A stretch of DNA of 46,159 bases from Alphaproteobacteria bacterium (GCA_022425485.1 JAKMFL010000079.1:1-46159); one strand, 5' to 3'. Numbered from the stretch's first letter, positions 8,476 to 18,942 are shown. Notes: a model not told the origin generated them from the letters alone. Translations and numbers: made by a program.

Positions 8476-9870
8476 ATGTCTAATGATTATGTAATTGCCG
8501 ATATCAGTCTTGCTGATTGGGGGCGCAAAGAAATCGCCATTGCTGAAAATGAAATGCCGGGTCTGATGGCACTGCGTGAGGAAAATGCAGGGGCAAAACC
8601 GCTGGCAGGTGCTCGTATCGCGGGCTGTTTGCACATGACTATTCAAACAGCCGTTCTTATTGAAACGCTTGCGGATCTAGGTGCGGATATTCGCTGGTCT
8701 TCTTGTAATATCTTTTCAACTCAGGATCAGGCTGCTGCGGCCATTGCGGCGCGGGGCATTCCGGTATTCGCTGTGAAGGGCGAGACACTGGCGGATTACT
8801 GGGAATATGTTGATCGTATTTTTGATTGGTCAGATGATGCGCCTGCTAATCTCATCCTTGATGATGGCGGTGATGCCACCATGTATATTTTGCTAGGTGC
8901 GCGTATCGAAGATGGCGAGACGGTACTGGAAAATCCGGCCACAGAAGAGGAAGAATTCCTAAAGGCGCAGCTCCTGAAGCGGCATGCGGCTAGCCCGGGC
9001 TGGTTTACCCGGCAGAAAGACGCCATCATCGGCGTATCAGAAGAGACGACTACGGGCGTTCTGCGCTTGTATCAAATGGCAGAAAAGGGCCAGCTTCCTT
9101 TCCCGGCCATAAATGTGAATGATTCTGTTACCAAGTCAAAATTTGATAATCTTTACGGGTGCCGGGAATCGCTGGTAGATGGCATTCGCCGCGCTACTGA
9201 TGTGATGCTGGCAGGCAAAGTGGCTGTGGTCGCTGGCTATGGCGATGTTGGCAAAGGCTCTGCTGCTTCGCTTCGTCAGGGGGGTGCGCGTGTTATGGTA
9301 ACCGAAATCGATCCGATTTGTGCCCTTCAAGCAGCGATGGAAGGCTATGAAGTTGTCACTATGGATGAGGCCGCAAGCAAGGCAGATATCTTTGTTACCG
9401 CCACGGGCAATAAGGATGTCATCACGCTTGATCATATGCGCGATATGAAGGAGCGGGCTATTGTATGTAATATCGGGCATTTCGATAATGAAATTCAGGT
9501 GGCGTCGCTGAACAATATGGCTTGGACAGAAGTTAAGCCGCAGGTGGATGAGGTTGAATTTCCAGATGGCAAGCGGATTATTTTGCTCGCAAAGGGACGT
9601 CTTGTAAATCTGGGGTGTGCGACAGGTCATCCCTCTTTTGTGATGTCAGCTTCCTTTACTAATCAGGTGCTGGCGCAGATAGAGTTGTGGCAGCGCAGTG
9701 GCGAATATGCGCAACGCGTATATACCTTGCCGCGTCATTTGGATGAAAAGGTAGCTGCCTTGCATCTGGAAAAGGTGGGCGCCCAGCTAACCAAATTGCG
9801 CGAAGATCAAGCAGATTATATCGGCGTTGAACAGCAAGGCCCGTTCAAGTCTGAACAATATCGCTATTAA
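8476..9870 (+). CDS. ahcY: Adenosylhomocysteinase (S-adenosyl-L-homocysteine hydrolase)
   Basis: Cytoplasmic NAD-dependent enzyme that splits S-adenosylhomocysteine into homocysteine and adenosine, removing the inhibitory product of SAM-dependent methylation. Recognisable blocks include [13 protein letters not shown] at the start, [31 protein letters not shown], the substrate region [11 protein letters not shown], the NAD fold [34 protein letters not shown], and the C-terminal KSEQYRY. ATG 8476 has AAGGAG seven bases upstream; an in-frame ATG at 8437 would add 13 residues without such support. Length is 464 aa, normal for the family. No SAH or SAM riboswitch was recognised upstream. Confidence 0.97.
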   Translation: MSNDYVIADISLADWGRKEIAIAENEMPGLMALREENAGAKPLAGARIAGCLHMTIQTAVLIETLADLGADIRWSSCNIFSTQDQAAAAIAARGIPVFAVKGETLADYWEYVDRIFDWSDDAPANLILDDGGDATMYILLGARIEDGETVLENPATEEEEFLKAQLLKRHAASPGWFTRQKDAIIGVSEETTTGVLRLYQMAEKGQLPFPAINVNDSVTKSKFDNLYGCRESLVDGIRRATDVMLAGKVAVVAGYGDVGKGSAASLRQGGARVMVTEIDPICALQAAMEGYEVVTMDEAASKADIFVTATGNKDVITLDHMRDMKERAIVCNIGHFDNEIQVASLNNMAWTEVKPQVDEVEFPDGKRIILLAKGRLVNLGCATGHPSFVMSASFTNQVLAQIELWQRSGEYAQRVYTLPRHLDEKVAALHLEKVGAQLTKLREDQADYIGVEQQGPFKSEQYRY

Positions 9871-9911
9871 AGCTATTATTGCGGGTTGCGGGGGCGTGAG
9901 GAAAGACAGCT

Positions 9912-10433
9912 ATGGCAGAAGCTGACCAGCATCTTACCCGCCCTCAGCCAATCCCTAATCTGGAAGCGATGCAGAATATAGGCCGCCGCCTAGCTACAAG
10001 GCTGGATGCAGGGGATATATTATGCCTGCATGGACCGCTAGGTGCGGGGAAATCAGCCCTTTCCCGCGCTATTATCTCCGGCCTTTGCCGCGATATAGAT
10101 GACATCCCCAGCCCAACTTTCACCCTTGTTCAGCCCTATTTGGCAAAGGCTGGGTTTGAGGTGTGGCATCTTGACCTCTATCGCTTGGAGCGCGAAGAAG
10201 AGGTGTTGGCGCTCGGCATTGAAGAGGCTTTTTTTGAAGCTTGCTGTCTGATTGAATGGCCAGAACGCATCACGACATTACTGCCTGATAGTGCCATGCA
10301 TCTATATTTGGGGTTTGGCGAGAAAGAAGAAAGCCGGATTTTAAATTTATCTGCACCAGATGCGCCTATTCATAATAATGCCCAAAATGACGCCCAGAAA
10401 AAGCTTGCTTCTTGGCTTGCCGATATCTTCTGA
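9912..10433 (+). CDS. tsaE: tRNA threonylcarbamoyladenosine biosynthesis ATPase TsaE
   Basis: 173 aa, slightly long for TsaE because of a C-terminal tail. Walker A GPLGAGKSA lies at 41-49, followed by the family block SPTFTLVQPY and the HLDLYRLEREEE segment. TsaE works with TsaB and TsaD to make t6A37 on tRNAs that read ANN codons. It follows ahcY by 41 bases and precedes addB by 58 bases. In many alphaproteobacteria a sugar kinase and a nucleotidyltransferase (AmgK/MurU-like) lie between tsaE and addB; here they are absent. Confidence 0.93.
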   Translation: MAEADQHLTRPQPIPNLEAMQNIGRRLATRLDAGDILCLHGPLGAGKSALSRAIISGLCRDIDDIPSPTFTLVQPYLAKAGFEVWHLDLYRLEREEEVLALGIEEAFFEACCLIEWPERITTLLPDSAMHLYLGFGEKEESRILNLSAPDAPIHNNAQNDAQKKLASWLADIF

Positions 10434-10491
10434 GCCTCTTCGCCCTTAATAGGGCTTCCGGCGAATAGGAGAACGGTTTATAGTTCTGCCT

Positions 10492-13400
10492 ATGACCAGC
10501 ATATCCCCCTCTCTACCTCATCTTACAAGCGGCTATTACACCATTCCAGCCGGCAGGCCTTTTGCACGCTGTTTGGCTAGCGGGATTATGCAGGCATTTG
10601 GGCGCGGCGATAGCCTTTCTTCTGTGCACATTTTATTGCCCTCACGTCGTGCTGTGCAATCTATGCAAGCTGCCTTTACTGAGGTTGCAAATGGGGCGCC
10701 CTTATTGCTGCCAAAAATGTCCCCTATTGGCGATATTGAAGAAGATGGAAGGGATATTTTATCTTTGTCTTTGGGGGGCAATTATAGCCGGGCTACAGAT
10801 ACAGATATCACCCTGCCTGCGAGCATATCCAGCATCGAAAAGCAGCTTATTTTAACCCAATTGATAGAGCGTATGCCGCTTGCGGGGCAGGCTGTGTCTG
10901 CTGCACAAGCCATACGCCTTGCCCAGTCGTTAAGTCATCTTTTGGATCAGGTTTATCAGGCAGGAACACCGCCAGAAGAACTGCCTGAGATTCTATCAAA
11001 GCAGGTGCCAGATGATCTTGCGCATCACTGGCAGGATATCTTAACCTTTTTGAATATTATCATCCAGAACTGGCCGGATATCTTGCGCGATAAGGGCCTG
11101 CTTGATCCGGTTATCCGAAAAATGAAACTTGCTGACCAGCAAATGCAAAGCTGGAGGACAGCGCCGCCAGACCATCCAATAATTCTAGCAGGCTCGACAG
11201 GCTCTTTGCCGAAAACCCTTCAGATGATGGCAGCGGTGGCCAGCTTGCCCAAAGGGCTAGTGGTGTTTCCAGGGCTGGAAAACCGCCCTTTTTCGGAGAC
11301 AGAACAGAGCGCTATTGCCGAGGATACAGGCCATCCCTTTCACCAGCTTTTCAAGACGCTTTCGCAATTGGATATTGCCCCAGAAGCGGTGCGTGACTGG
11401 CCTGTTGAGGCGTGCGAAACGCCGCTCACATCAGAAGATCAGCGGGCATCTGAAAATCGCAGGCAATTTTTAATGCAAGTTTTCAAGCCTGCCCCGCTTA
11501 CGCGGGATTGGCGGCGCATCCGTGAGGCCTTTCCGAATATGGGTAAATCGGCGATAGAAGGGCTGTCTCTGATAAAGGCGGACGATATCGGGCAGGAAGC
11601 CGATATTATTGCAAATGTTATGCGCAAGACCCTAGAGGAAAAGGGGAGGACAGCGATGCTGGTAACCCCAGACCGGAAGCTGGCGCGTCAGGTAAGAGCC
11701 GCGTTGCTGAAATGGAATTTAGATATTGAGGATAGTGCTGGCACGGATTTAATTGACAGCCATGTTGGCTCATTCCTTGCCCTGATATCAGAATGGTTTG
11801 CCACAAGGGGAGGTGCACAATCGCTGCTGGCTTTGCTGCGGCATCCCCTTAGCTCGGCTGGGCTTTCTTATGCGCGTTACACATCATTAGTACGCGCTTT
11901 GGAAATGGCAGCGTTGCGCGGCTATCTTGCAGACAGCTCAATAGAAGGAATAAGGGCGCAGCTAAAAGCGCAAAAAGATAGCGAGGATTTATGCGCCTTT
12001 TATGAGCAGCATATCTTAACAGCTCTAGCGCCGCTGATAGATTTGTTTGATGTGGTAAGCCCATCTTTAGCGATGCTGGCAGACGCGCATGGACGCGCAG
12101 CCGAGTTGCTGGCGCAAAGTGATATCGAAAATGAAGGGCTACTGAAATTATGGGAAACGCCAGATGGCAAACACGCAGCCGCCTTGCTTGCAGAGCTTGC
12201 AGATACAGGCGGGCATAATGCGATAAGGCATTCAGAATATGCCGCTATTTTCCGCGCGTTATGTTCCGGGATTGTGGTTCGTAAAACATGGCGTAGTCAT
12301 CCGCGCCTTGCTATTCTAGGTACAGTCGAAGCGCGTATGCAAAACGCTGATCTCATCATTTTAGGCGGGGTGAATGAGGGGGTTTGGCCGCCGCGCCAGC
12401 AGGCAGATCCATGGACAAATGAGAAGATAAGAGAAGCACTTGGCCTGCCAGATAGGCGCTGGCGCTCTGGGCTATCCGCACATGATTTTTTCATGTTGGC
12501 AACCCACCCTGAAGTGATGATTACCCGCTCTGTGCGGGCTGATGATGCGCCTACTACCCCTAGCCGTTGGATTGAGAGAATGCAGGCGGTTTTGGCGGCC
12601 GCCGCCTTGGAAGAAGGTCTTGTAACGCAGGCAGATGCCGATGTTATCGCGGCAATTTCTGCGCACCAGTCCTTGGGTGTAAAAGCTATGGAGATGCCGC
12701 GCCCTTGTCCTGCTTTGTCGCTGCGGCCTGAGCGATATTCAGCTACTGATTTTGATTTGCTTATCTCTGATCCCTATCAGATTTATGCGCGAAAGGTGCT
12801 GCGCTTGAACAAGCTGGAGGAAATAGATAAACGGCCCGATAACGCGCTGAAAGGTAATCTTATTCACGGTGTCCTTGCAAGCTTCCTTGCCGCCCACCCA
12901 TCAGGGGAGTTGCCAGAAAATGCACCTGACCTGCTCTATCAGCTAGCTGAGAGGCGCTTTGCACCCTATCTTGCGCATCCGCCTGTCCGTCTGTTCTGGC
13001 AAACCAAATTTAGGGAAATTGCCAACTGGTTTTGCGAAAGGGAACAAGAAAGGCGGGGCGAGGACAAACAGACCCTTGTTGAAGAGGCGGCGCGTATCAT
13101 CATAAAAACAGCTGCAGGTGAGGTGGCGATAACCGCGCGTGCCGATAGGATAGATAATTTGGCGGATGGCCGCGCTGCCATCATTGATTATAAAACAGGC
13201 TCTGTGCCGAGCAAGAAAGAGGTGGAGCAGGGGCGTGCTACCCAATTATTGGTGGAAGCTGCCTTGCTAGGGGCAGGGGCGTTTCCTATTAGCCCAGCTA
13301 CTGATGCAGAAATAAAAGCGCCTTCATTGGGCATACAGCTATTTTACTGGCAGCTAGCAGGCCATCATGGCCGTATTGCGGATATTGTGGAGGTCACGCC

Positions 13401-13578
13401 TCAAGGCTTGAACGTAGCGAAGGTGCTAGTTCAATTACAGGAATTGGTGAAGCATTTTAGCCGTGCAGAGACACCGTTTTTGCCAGAGCCAGATGCCGCC
13501 TCGCGGCCAAAATTCTCAGACTACCGGCATTTAGCACGGGTACGCGAATGGCGCCCTCAGGAGGTCAAGGATGACTGA
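10492..13578 (+). CDS. addB: Double-strand break repair protein AddB (alphaproteobacterial type)
   Basis: A 1028-aa subunit of the AddAB helicase-nuclease, which resects double-strand ends for RecA loading. The N-terminal part is a UvrD-like fold without a recognisable Walker A, usual for this AddB subtype. The C-terminal PD-(D/E)xK nuclease is visible as ADRIDNLADGRAAIIDYKTG around residues 884-903. There is no cysteine in roughly the last 170 residues, so the C-terminal part of the iron-sulfur cluster of Bacillus AddB is missing. The 3' end overlaps addA by eight bases, indicating translational coupling. Confidence 0.93.
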   Translation: MTSISPSLPHLTSGYYTIPAGRPFARCLASGIMQAFGRGDSLSSVHILLPSRRAVQSMQAAFTEVANGAPLLLPKMSPIGDIEEDGRDILSLSLGGNYSRATDTDITLPASISSIEKQLILTQLIERMPLAGQAVSAAQAIRLAQSLSHLLDQVYQAGTPPEELPEILSKQVPDDLAHHWQDILTFLNIIIQNWPDILRDKGLLDPVIRKMKLADQQMQSWRTAPPDHPIILAGSTGSLPKTLQMMAAVASLPKGLVVFPGLENRPFSETEQSAIAEDTGHPFHQLFKTLSQLDIAPEAVRDWPVEACETPLTSEDQRASENRRQFLMQVFKPAPLTRDWRRIREAFPNMGKSAIEGLSLIKADDIGQEADIIANVMRKTLEEKGRTAMLVTPDRKLARQVRAALLKWNLDIEDSAGTDLIDSHVGSFLALISEWFATRGGAQSLLALLRHPLSSAGLSYARYTSLVRALEMAALRGYLADSSIEGIRAQLKAQKDSEDLCAFYEQHILTALAPLIDLFDVVSPSLAMLADAHGRAAELLAQSDIENEGLLKLWETPDGKHAAALLAELADTGGHNAIRHSEYAAIFRALCSGIVVRKTWRSHPRLAILGTVEARMQNADLIILGGVNEGVWPPRQQADPWTNEKIREALGLPDRRWRSGLSAHDFFMLATHPEVMITRSVRADDAPTTPSRWIERMQAVLAAAALEEGLVTQADADVIAAISAHQSLGVKAMEMPRPCPALSLRPERYSATDFDLLISDPYQIYARKVLRLNKLEEIDKRPDNALKGNLIHGVLASFLAAHPSGELPENAPDLLYQLAERRFAPYLAHPPVRLFWQTKFREIANWFCEREQERRGEDKQTLVEEAARIIIKTAAGEVAITARADRIDNLADGRAAIIDYKTGSVPSKKEVEQGRATQLLVEAALLGAGAFPISPATDAEIKAPSLGIQLFYWQLAGHHGRIADIVEVTPQGLNVAKVLVQLQELVKHFSRAETPFLPEPDAASRPKFSDYRHLARVREWRPQEVKDD

Positions 13579-16500
13579 CCATCTGGTAAATATTGAAGCC
13601 GCCAAACACGCAACTGCCCTGCAACGTGAGGCGGCGCGTCCTGACCATTCTGTATTTGTTTCTGCAAACGCTGGAACGGGTAAGACACAGGTTCTGACCA
13701 TGCGGGTGTTGCGGTTGCTATTATCTGGTGCGCCTGCGGATACGATTTTATGCCTAACTTATACCAAGGCGGCTGCTGCGGAAATGCGCCACCGGCTAAA
13801 TAAAGAGCTGTCGAGCTGGGCCATTTGTGATGAGAGCGCGCTGTTGGATAGGCTGGGTAATTTGGGCATAGCTAGACCTAGCCAGACACAAATTGATACG
13901 GCCCGCAGCTTATTTGCGCATATCCTTGATCATGAAGATGGCCCGCTTATTGAAACGGTGCATTCTTTTTGCCAGTCGGTATTGATGCGCTTTCCTATTG
14001 AGGCTGGCATTGCCCCGCAATTTGATCTGATTGCCGAGCATGATCGCAATATGCTGCTAGTTGAGTGTTTTTACGCCCTGTTAAACGAAGCCAGTGCAAG
14101 CCCCACTAGCGCTTCTGCAAAGGCATTTATGCGCCTTGCCGTGCAAAGTGATGATGAACAAATTTTAAAACGCCTGAAAGGGTTTTTATCGAATAGATCA
14201 CATGCCCATAAAATGGCCTTTGAGATGGATGCGCGGGCTGAATTTGAGGCAAACTTGCTAGATGAGGCAGGCTTTTTCCGCCCGCAAGATGTGCCAGCCC
14301 TAACCAATGAAGTGATGGCCGAAATGCAAGCAGCGCCATTAGCAGAGATTGCAGATATGCTCAGCGATGGCGGGGTTACGCAGCAAAGAAGAGCCGAAAA
14401 AATTCGTCGCTGGTTAGCGCTGGAAAATCACAGCCGCCTTCGTGAATTAAACTTGCTCGCCAATGCTTTTTTAACCCAGCAAGGCCAGGCGTTAAAAAAG
14501 GTGAGTGATAAGAGTATAGATTCTAAACATCCCACTTGTGAGGCCTTGCAAGAACCGATAATGGCGCGGATGGTGCAGTATCAATCTGCTACCGCGAACG
14601 CCTTATGTTTTGAGCTAACGATGGCGTTGACCGATGCTGGCAGCGCCCTTTATCGCCGTTTCCAACAGGAAAAAAGCGCTAGAGGCATGCTAGATTATGA
14701 TGATTTGATCCTATTTACGACCCAGTTGCTGAAACAGGAAGAAAAAATGGCATGGGTGCGTTGGAAACTTGACCGCGGCATTAATCATTTGCTCGTTGAT
14801 GAAGCGCAGGATACCAGCCCAGATCAATGGAAGCTTATCCGCTATATCAGCGCACCGTTCTTTGATGATGTTAGCGAAGCGCAAAAAGATGGGCAATCAG
14901 ATGAGGTGCGTACCTTGTTTGCAGTAGGTGATTACAAGCAGTCTATTTATAGCTTTCAAGGGGCACGCCCACAGGTCTTTAGGGCTAGCCGATTTGATTT
15001 CAAGAACCGCTTGGATGAGGCTAAAAAACCTTTCTCTGAGATTGATTTCACCCTATCCTTTCGGTCAAGCGGCGCGGTTTTAGGCTTTGTAAACACGCTT
15101 ATTGAGCGCGGTATCCATGCCGGCCTTGGGGAGCAAAACCCTAAACCGCATGCTATTTATCACAACCAGCTAGCGGGTTTGGTGGAGGTGTGGCCCATCA
15201 TAGAAACAGCCCCTGCAGACCCGCCCCCCTATCTTGATTTGCCGGCGTTTTCAGCAGGGGATGATGGCCCCTTGCAACAGGCAAAGCGTGTCGCCGCCCA
15301 TATCAAATCGCTGCTGGATGGGGCTGAGCAAGCACATTTTGGCAAACCGATAGCCCCGCAAGATATTCTGATCCTATTGCGCAAGAGAGATAGTTTTTTT
15401 GCGCTTCTTCGGGCGGCATTGGAGGGGGAGAATATTCCTGTAGCAGGTGCAGACAGGATGGCGTTAAAGAACCAGATTGAAATTTTGGATTTGCTCGCCC
15501 TAGCCGATGCTTGTTTGCTGCCAGAGGATGATTTGCAATTAGCTTGTCTGTTAAAATCCCCGCTTATCGGTCTAGATGAAAACGCGCTGATGACGCTGGC
15601 TGCTGGCCGCGGGGATAAAAGCCTGTTTGATCAATTGATGGCACATGATGGCGCTGTAAATATGTTTGGCGACGCGGTAGCAAAATTTCTGAAATGGCGT
15701 CAGCTTAGTCAGCAATTGCCCGTCTTTGAATTTTTCAGCGTGGTGTTATCGCAAGGAGGCAGAAAGGCCTTTCATTGCCGGCTTGGTCACGCGGTGGATG
15801 AAAGCTTGGATGCTTTCTTGCAACGCGCCCGCGATCATGGCCAAACTGGTCAGCCCGGCCTGTCTCATTTCTTATATGCGTTCCGGCAAGGCAATAGCGA
15901 GGTTAAGCGCGATATGGATAGTGCGGGGGCAGGCGTGGTTCGGGTGATGACAATTCATGGTGCAAAAGGTCTGGAAGCTCCCATTGTCTATTTGCCAGAT
16001 ATGCTGAACGCGCGCATGCCATCTGACAGCCTTGTCTCTACCGAAGAAGCGGTTTACTGGCCAGCAGGCAAGCCAGAAAATGAGTATATGGCAGAGCTAA
16101 AAATTGAGGCAAAGGAAATGCGCGATCAAGAAGCAGATAGGCTTTTATATGTTGCCCTGACCAGAGCGCGCCAAGCTTTATTTATATCAGGCTGGAGTCA
16201 GAAAATTAGCCGCGTTGAAAAAGATAGCTGGTATGAAAGCGCATCTGCGACAATCCAATGCTGTGAAGGTGCGTATGCGTTAGAAGATGGCACTTGGCGG
16301 CTGGTATCTGGCCAGCCTGACGCAAGCAGCAAAGCAAGACCGCAGGCAGCAAGCCTTGCGCCGCCCCTGCCAAGCTGGTTGGAAAAAGTGCCAGATGATG
16401 AGCCTATTCCGGCACGTCCCCTAACCCCGTCCGATACAGGCCCGCGTGATGCAACCATACCTTTTGGTACCGCTAGCCGAAAAGCCGCCATGTTGCGCGG

Positions 16501-17038
16501 TAGTTTTGTGCATCGCTTGTTTGAGATTCTGCCTGACTTGCCAGCTTCCAGCCGGTGGGCGGCGGCTAGCCGAATAGCGGCGATAATGGGTATGAAAGAA
16601 GCAGGCTTTGATAAGCCCGCCGCCTTTACCACAGAGGAGATTAAAGCTTTATTTGAGGCGGTTGAACAGGTGATGAGCTTGCCAGAACTCGCATCATTAT
16701 TTAGCCGCAACGCGCTTGCAGAAGCAGATATATCTGGGCTGGTAGGCGGACAGGCCGTGCAAGGGCAGATTGACCGAATGGTTGTCTTGGAAGATAAGGT
16801 AATCATCGCTGATTTCAAAACAGGTTTGCCCCCCAAAGAGCTAGACAATCTGGAACAAATTCCGCCAGCTTATCTTCGTCAGATGGCCTTATATGGAGCG
16901 CTCGTTAGCCAAATCTATCCAGATCGTGAGGTGGAATGCCTGCTTATCTGGACACAAATTATGAAAGTATCGTCCGTGCCAGCGCAGAGGCGCCAAGAGA
17001 TGCTGGAACAGCTGGCAGCCGTGCCAGACGGCACCTAA
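13571..17038 (+). CDS. addA: Double-strand break repair helicase AddA
   Basis: 1155-aa UvrD-family helicase fused to a C-terminal nuclease. Motifs in order: Walker A SANAGTGKTQ near residue 31, LTYTKAAAAEM, the DExx box LLVDEAQDTSPDQW near 406, GDYKQSIYSFQGA, MTIHGAKGLEAPIVYLPD near 793, LYVALTRAR near 859, and the PD-(D/E)xK nuclease GQIDRMV ... ADFKTG at about 1062-1085. All helicase and nuclease motifs look intact. It overlaps addB and is followed by trxA. The stop codon and its surroundings are duplicated 26 bases downstream. Confidence 0.96.
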   Translation: MTDHLVNIEAAKHATALQREAARPDHSVFVSANAGTGKTQVLTMRVLRLLLSGAPADTILCLTYTKAAAAEMRHRLNKELSSWAICDESALLDRLGNLGIARPSQTQIDTARSLFAHILDHEDGPLIETVHSFCQSVLMRFPIEAGIAPQFDLIAEHDRNMLLVECFYALLNEASASPTSASAKAFMRLAVQSDDEQILKRLKGFLSNRSHAHKMAFEMDARAEFEANLLDEAGFFRPQDVPALTNEVMAEMQAAPLAEIADMLSDGGVTQQRRAEKIRRWLALENHSRLRELNLLANAFLTQQGQALKKVSDKSIDSKHPTCEALQEPIMARMVQYQSATANALCFELTMALTDAGSALYRRFQQEKSARGMLDYDDLILFTTQLLKQEEKMAWVRWKLDRGINHLLVDEAQDTSPDQWKLIRYISAPFFDDVSEAQKDGQSDEVRTLFAVGDYKQSIYSFQGARPQVFRASRFDFKNRLDEAKKPFSEIDFTLSFRSSGAVLGFVNTLIERGIHAGLGEQNPKPHAIYHNQLAGLVEVWPIIETAPADPPPYLDLPAFSAGDDGPLQQAKRVAAHIKSLLDGAEQAHFGKPIAPQDILILLRKRDSFFALLRAALEGENIPVAGADRMALKNQIEILDLLALADACLLPEDDLQLACLLKSPLIGLDENALMTLAAGRGDKSLFDQLMAHDGAVNMFGDAVAKFLKWRQLSQQLPVFEFFSVVLSQGGRKAFHCRLGHAVDESLDAFLQRARDHGQTGQPGLSHFLYAFRQGNSEVKRDMDSAGAGVVRVMTIHGAKGLEAPIVYLPDMLNARMPSDSLVSTEEAVYWPAGKPENEYMAELKIEAKEMRDQEADRLLYVALTRARQALFISGWSQKISRVEKDSWYESASATIQCCEGAYALEDGTWRLVSGQPDASSKARPQAASLAPPLPSWLEKVPDDEPIPARPLTPSDTGPRDATIPFGTASRKAAMLRGSFVHRLFEILPDLPASSRWAAASRIAAIMGMKEAGFDKPAAFTTEEIKALFEAVEQVMSLPELASLFSRNALAEADISGLVGGQAVQGQIDRMVVLEDKVIIADFKTGLPPKELDNLEQIPPAYLRQMALYGALVSQIYPDREVECLLIWTQIMKVSSVPAQRRQEMLEQLAAVPDGT

Positions 17039-17070
17039 TCTTTTCATGGCCAGAAGCCACCTAATCTCTT
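17032..17070. repeat. 26-bp-period duplication containing the addA stop codon
   Basis: CACCTAATCTTTT at 17032 recurs as CACCTAATCTCTT at 17058. The first copy holds the addA stop codon (TAA 17036-17038) and the second repeats it at 17062-17064. The segment between the copies contains GGCCAGAA. Confidence 0.7.
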
Positions 17071-17231
17071 CCAGTGCCTGTTTATTTTATGAATCATTTT
17101 TTAGCATTTTTTGATAAGCGACGCTAAATTGAAAGGCTTGGCTTGATCTGGCCTTGGCGAATGCCTATGTTGAGGGGGTAGGCCGTGCATTAAAATATCG
17201 CCAAAATGAGAAATTTAAGGGAGGCAAGCCA

Positions 17232-17552
17232 ATGCCAACAGTCACCACAACAGACGCGGATTTCGAAAATGACGTATTGCAGGCAGAAAAGCCTGTATTG
17301 GTTGATTTTTGGGCAGAATGGTGCGGCCCTTGTAAAGCGATTGGCCCTGCGCTTGAAGAGATTGCCGATAGCATGGATGGCGCGTTAACGATTGCCAAGC
17401 TGAATATTGATGAAAATCCGGCAACACCTCAATCCTATAATGTGCGCGGGATCCCAACCCTGCTTATCTTTAAAGGCGGGCAGGTTGTTGCAGAAAAAAT
17501 CGGGGCGATGCCTAAATCTGCGTTGGAACAATGGATCAGTGATAGCGTCTAA
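17232..17552 (+). CDS. trxA: Thioredoxin
   Basis: 106-aa cytoplasmic disulfide reductase with active site WCGPC (Cys31 and Cys34) in the block VDFWAEWCGPCKAIGP, and the cis-proline loop RGIPTLLIF. ATG 17232 is the start because a near-perfect AAGGGAGG lies seven bases upstream and the protein then has the standard thioredoxin length. An in-frame ATG at 17154 would add 26 residues with no thioredoxin character. It follows addA, a common alphaproteobacterial arrangement, and converges with folC. Confidence 0.97.
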   Translation: MPTVTTTDADFENDVLQAEKPVLVDFWAEWCGPCKAIGPALEEIADSMDGALTIAKLNIDENPATPQSYNVRGIPTLLIFKGGQVVAEKIGAMPKSALEQWISDSV

Positions 17553-17618
17553 CGCCCATCTTCAAAGATAATTTACGCTAAATTTTGCAAAGGCTTATGG
17601 ATAGGCCGTGAGGGCTGA

Positions 17619-18926
17619 CTAGTCTGGTAGCGTCTGGTTTTCTTCTAGCACTTGTCCTGCCAGATATAATGAGCCGCAAATGATTACAGGCGTGTTTGGC
17701 AGCGCTGTTTGTTTTATTCTCGCTAATGCTTCTGCAAGGCAGGTGGCTGGCTCGGCAGGGATGTTTGCGCTCATGGCCGCTGCTGCCAATTCCTGTGCGG
17801 ATAGGGCGGCTAGCTGTCCAGATATTTCTAGCGTATGAATAGTGCTTGCCACGGGTTTTATTTGCGTAAAAAACGCTTCTGGTGGGCGTGTGTTTAGCGC
17901 GCCGAAAATCACAATCCATTTTTGCTGGCTTAGGCTTTTAAGGGTGGTAACCAAAGCCGCCGCGCCATGCGCATTATGCGCCCCATCCAGCCATAAGGGA
18001 TGGCCAGAGCCTAGCACATTTTTTAGCTTTCCAGTTTGTAATTCTTGAATGCGGCCCGGCCATTTAGCCTGACTTATCCCGTTAAAGGCGGCAGGGGTAA
18101 AGGCATCAGGGGTTGCCATTTTCATGGCCGCCAAGGCGAGGCTGGCATTTTGAACTTGATGCACGCCTTGCAAGGACGGGGCAGGCATTTCTATCTGCTC
18201 TCCCTGCCAGATAAAGTCAAAGCGGCCATCATCCCGAATATGGGCCCTGAAATCTATGCCTTCTTCGAATATTTCACTGCCTAGCTTTTTGGCTTCGCTG
18301 ACCAGCCCTTGACGTGCTTCTGGGCTTTGCTGTGCCCAGATAGTAGGTTTGCTTGAACGCATTATGCCAGCTTTTTGAGCCGCGATTTGGGATATATCCG
18401 TGCCGAGGAAATGTTCGTGGTCACGGGCAATCGGCGTTAATACAGATACAGCTGTATCCTCGATGATGTTGGTTGAATCAAATTTTCCGCCTAAGCCTGT
18501 TTCAAGAATCAATATATCCGCAGGATGACGGGCAAAAGCAAGGAAAGCAGCAATCGTAGTGCTTTCGAAAAAGGTTATGGGCGCCCCATCATTTACAGCA
18601 TCAACTTCGCTTAATATCGCAATGAGTTCTAGCTCGGAGATGAGGTTGCCTGCAAGTCGGATGCGCTCGTTAAAACGACAGAGGTGGGGCGAGTTATACA
18701 CATGCGCACGCAGCCCAGCCGCTTTATATAGGCTGGCTAGAAACGCGCTGACCGACCCCTTGCCATTGGTTCCGGCAATGTGAATTACGGGGGGAAGATG
18801 TCGGTGCGGGCTGCCACATTTTACGGATAAAGCAAGGGTGCGCTCTAGCCCTAAATCAATGAGTTTGGGGTGTAGCTTTGTCAGCCTATCAAGCGCGGCC
18901 TTCAATTCGGTTTGAGATGCGGTCAT
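17619..18926 (-). CDS. folC: Bifunctional folylpolyglutamate/dihydrofolate synthase
   Basis: 435-aa Mur-ligase-like enzyme that adds glutamate to dihydropteroate and to folates. Evidence: the P-loop HIAGTNGKGSVSAFL at about 49-63, NSPHLCRFNERIRL, FFESTTIAAFL, the ETGLGGKFDSTN block, and the C-terminal LWLDGAHNAHGA. Length and motifs are complete. It is the last gene of the minus-strand trp-accD-folC series, 16 bases after accD, and converges with trxA. Confidence 0.95.
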   Translation of the reverse strand: MTASQTELKAALDRLTKLHPKLIDLGLERTLALSVKCGSPHRHLPPVIHIAGTNGKGSVSAFLASLYKAAGLRAHVYNSPHLCRFNERIRLAGNLISELELIAILSEVDAVNDGAPITFFESTTIAAFLAFARHPADILILETGLGGKFDSTNIIEDTAVSVLTPIARDHEHFLGTDISQIAAQKAGIMRSSKPTIWAQQSPEARQGLVSEAKKLGSEIFEEGIDFRAHIRDDGRFDFIWQGEQIEMPAPSLQGVHQVQNASLALAAMKMATPDAFTPAAFNGISQAKWPGRIQELQTGKLKNVLGSGHPLWLDGAHNAHGAAALVTTLKSLSQQKWIVIFGALNTRPPEAFFTQIKPVASTIHTLEISGQLAALSAQELAAAAMSANIPAEPATCLAEALARIKQTALPNTPVIICGSLYLAGQVLEENQTLPD

Positions 18927-18942
18927 TTCTATTCGCGCAAAA

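Noticed and set aside
10442-10455. GCCC-TTAATA-GGGC hairpin between tsaE and addB as a terminator
   Set aside because: The stem is only 4 bp and no T tract follows; the two genes are more likely cotranscribed.
16198-16848. 216-aa minus-strand frame inside addA
   Set aside because: Low-complexity Ser/Ala-rich antisense shadow of an intact, well-motifed addA.
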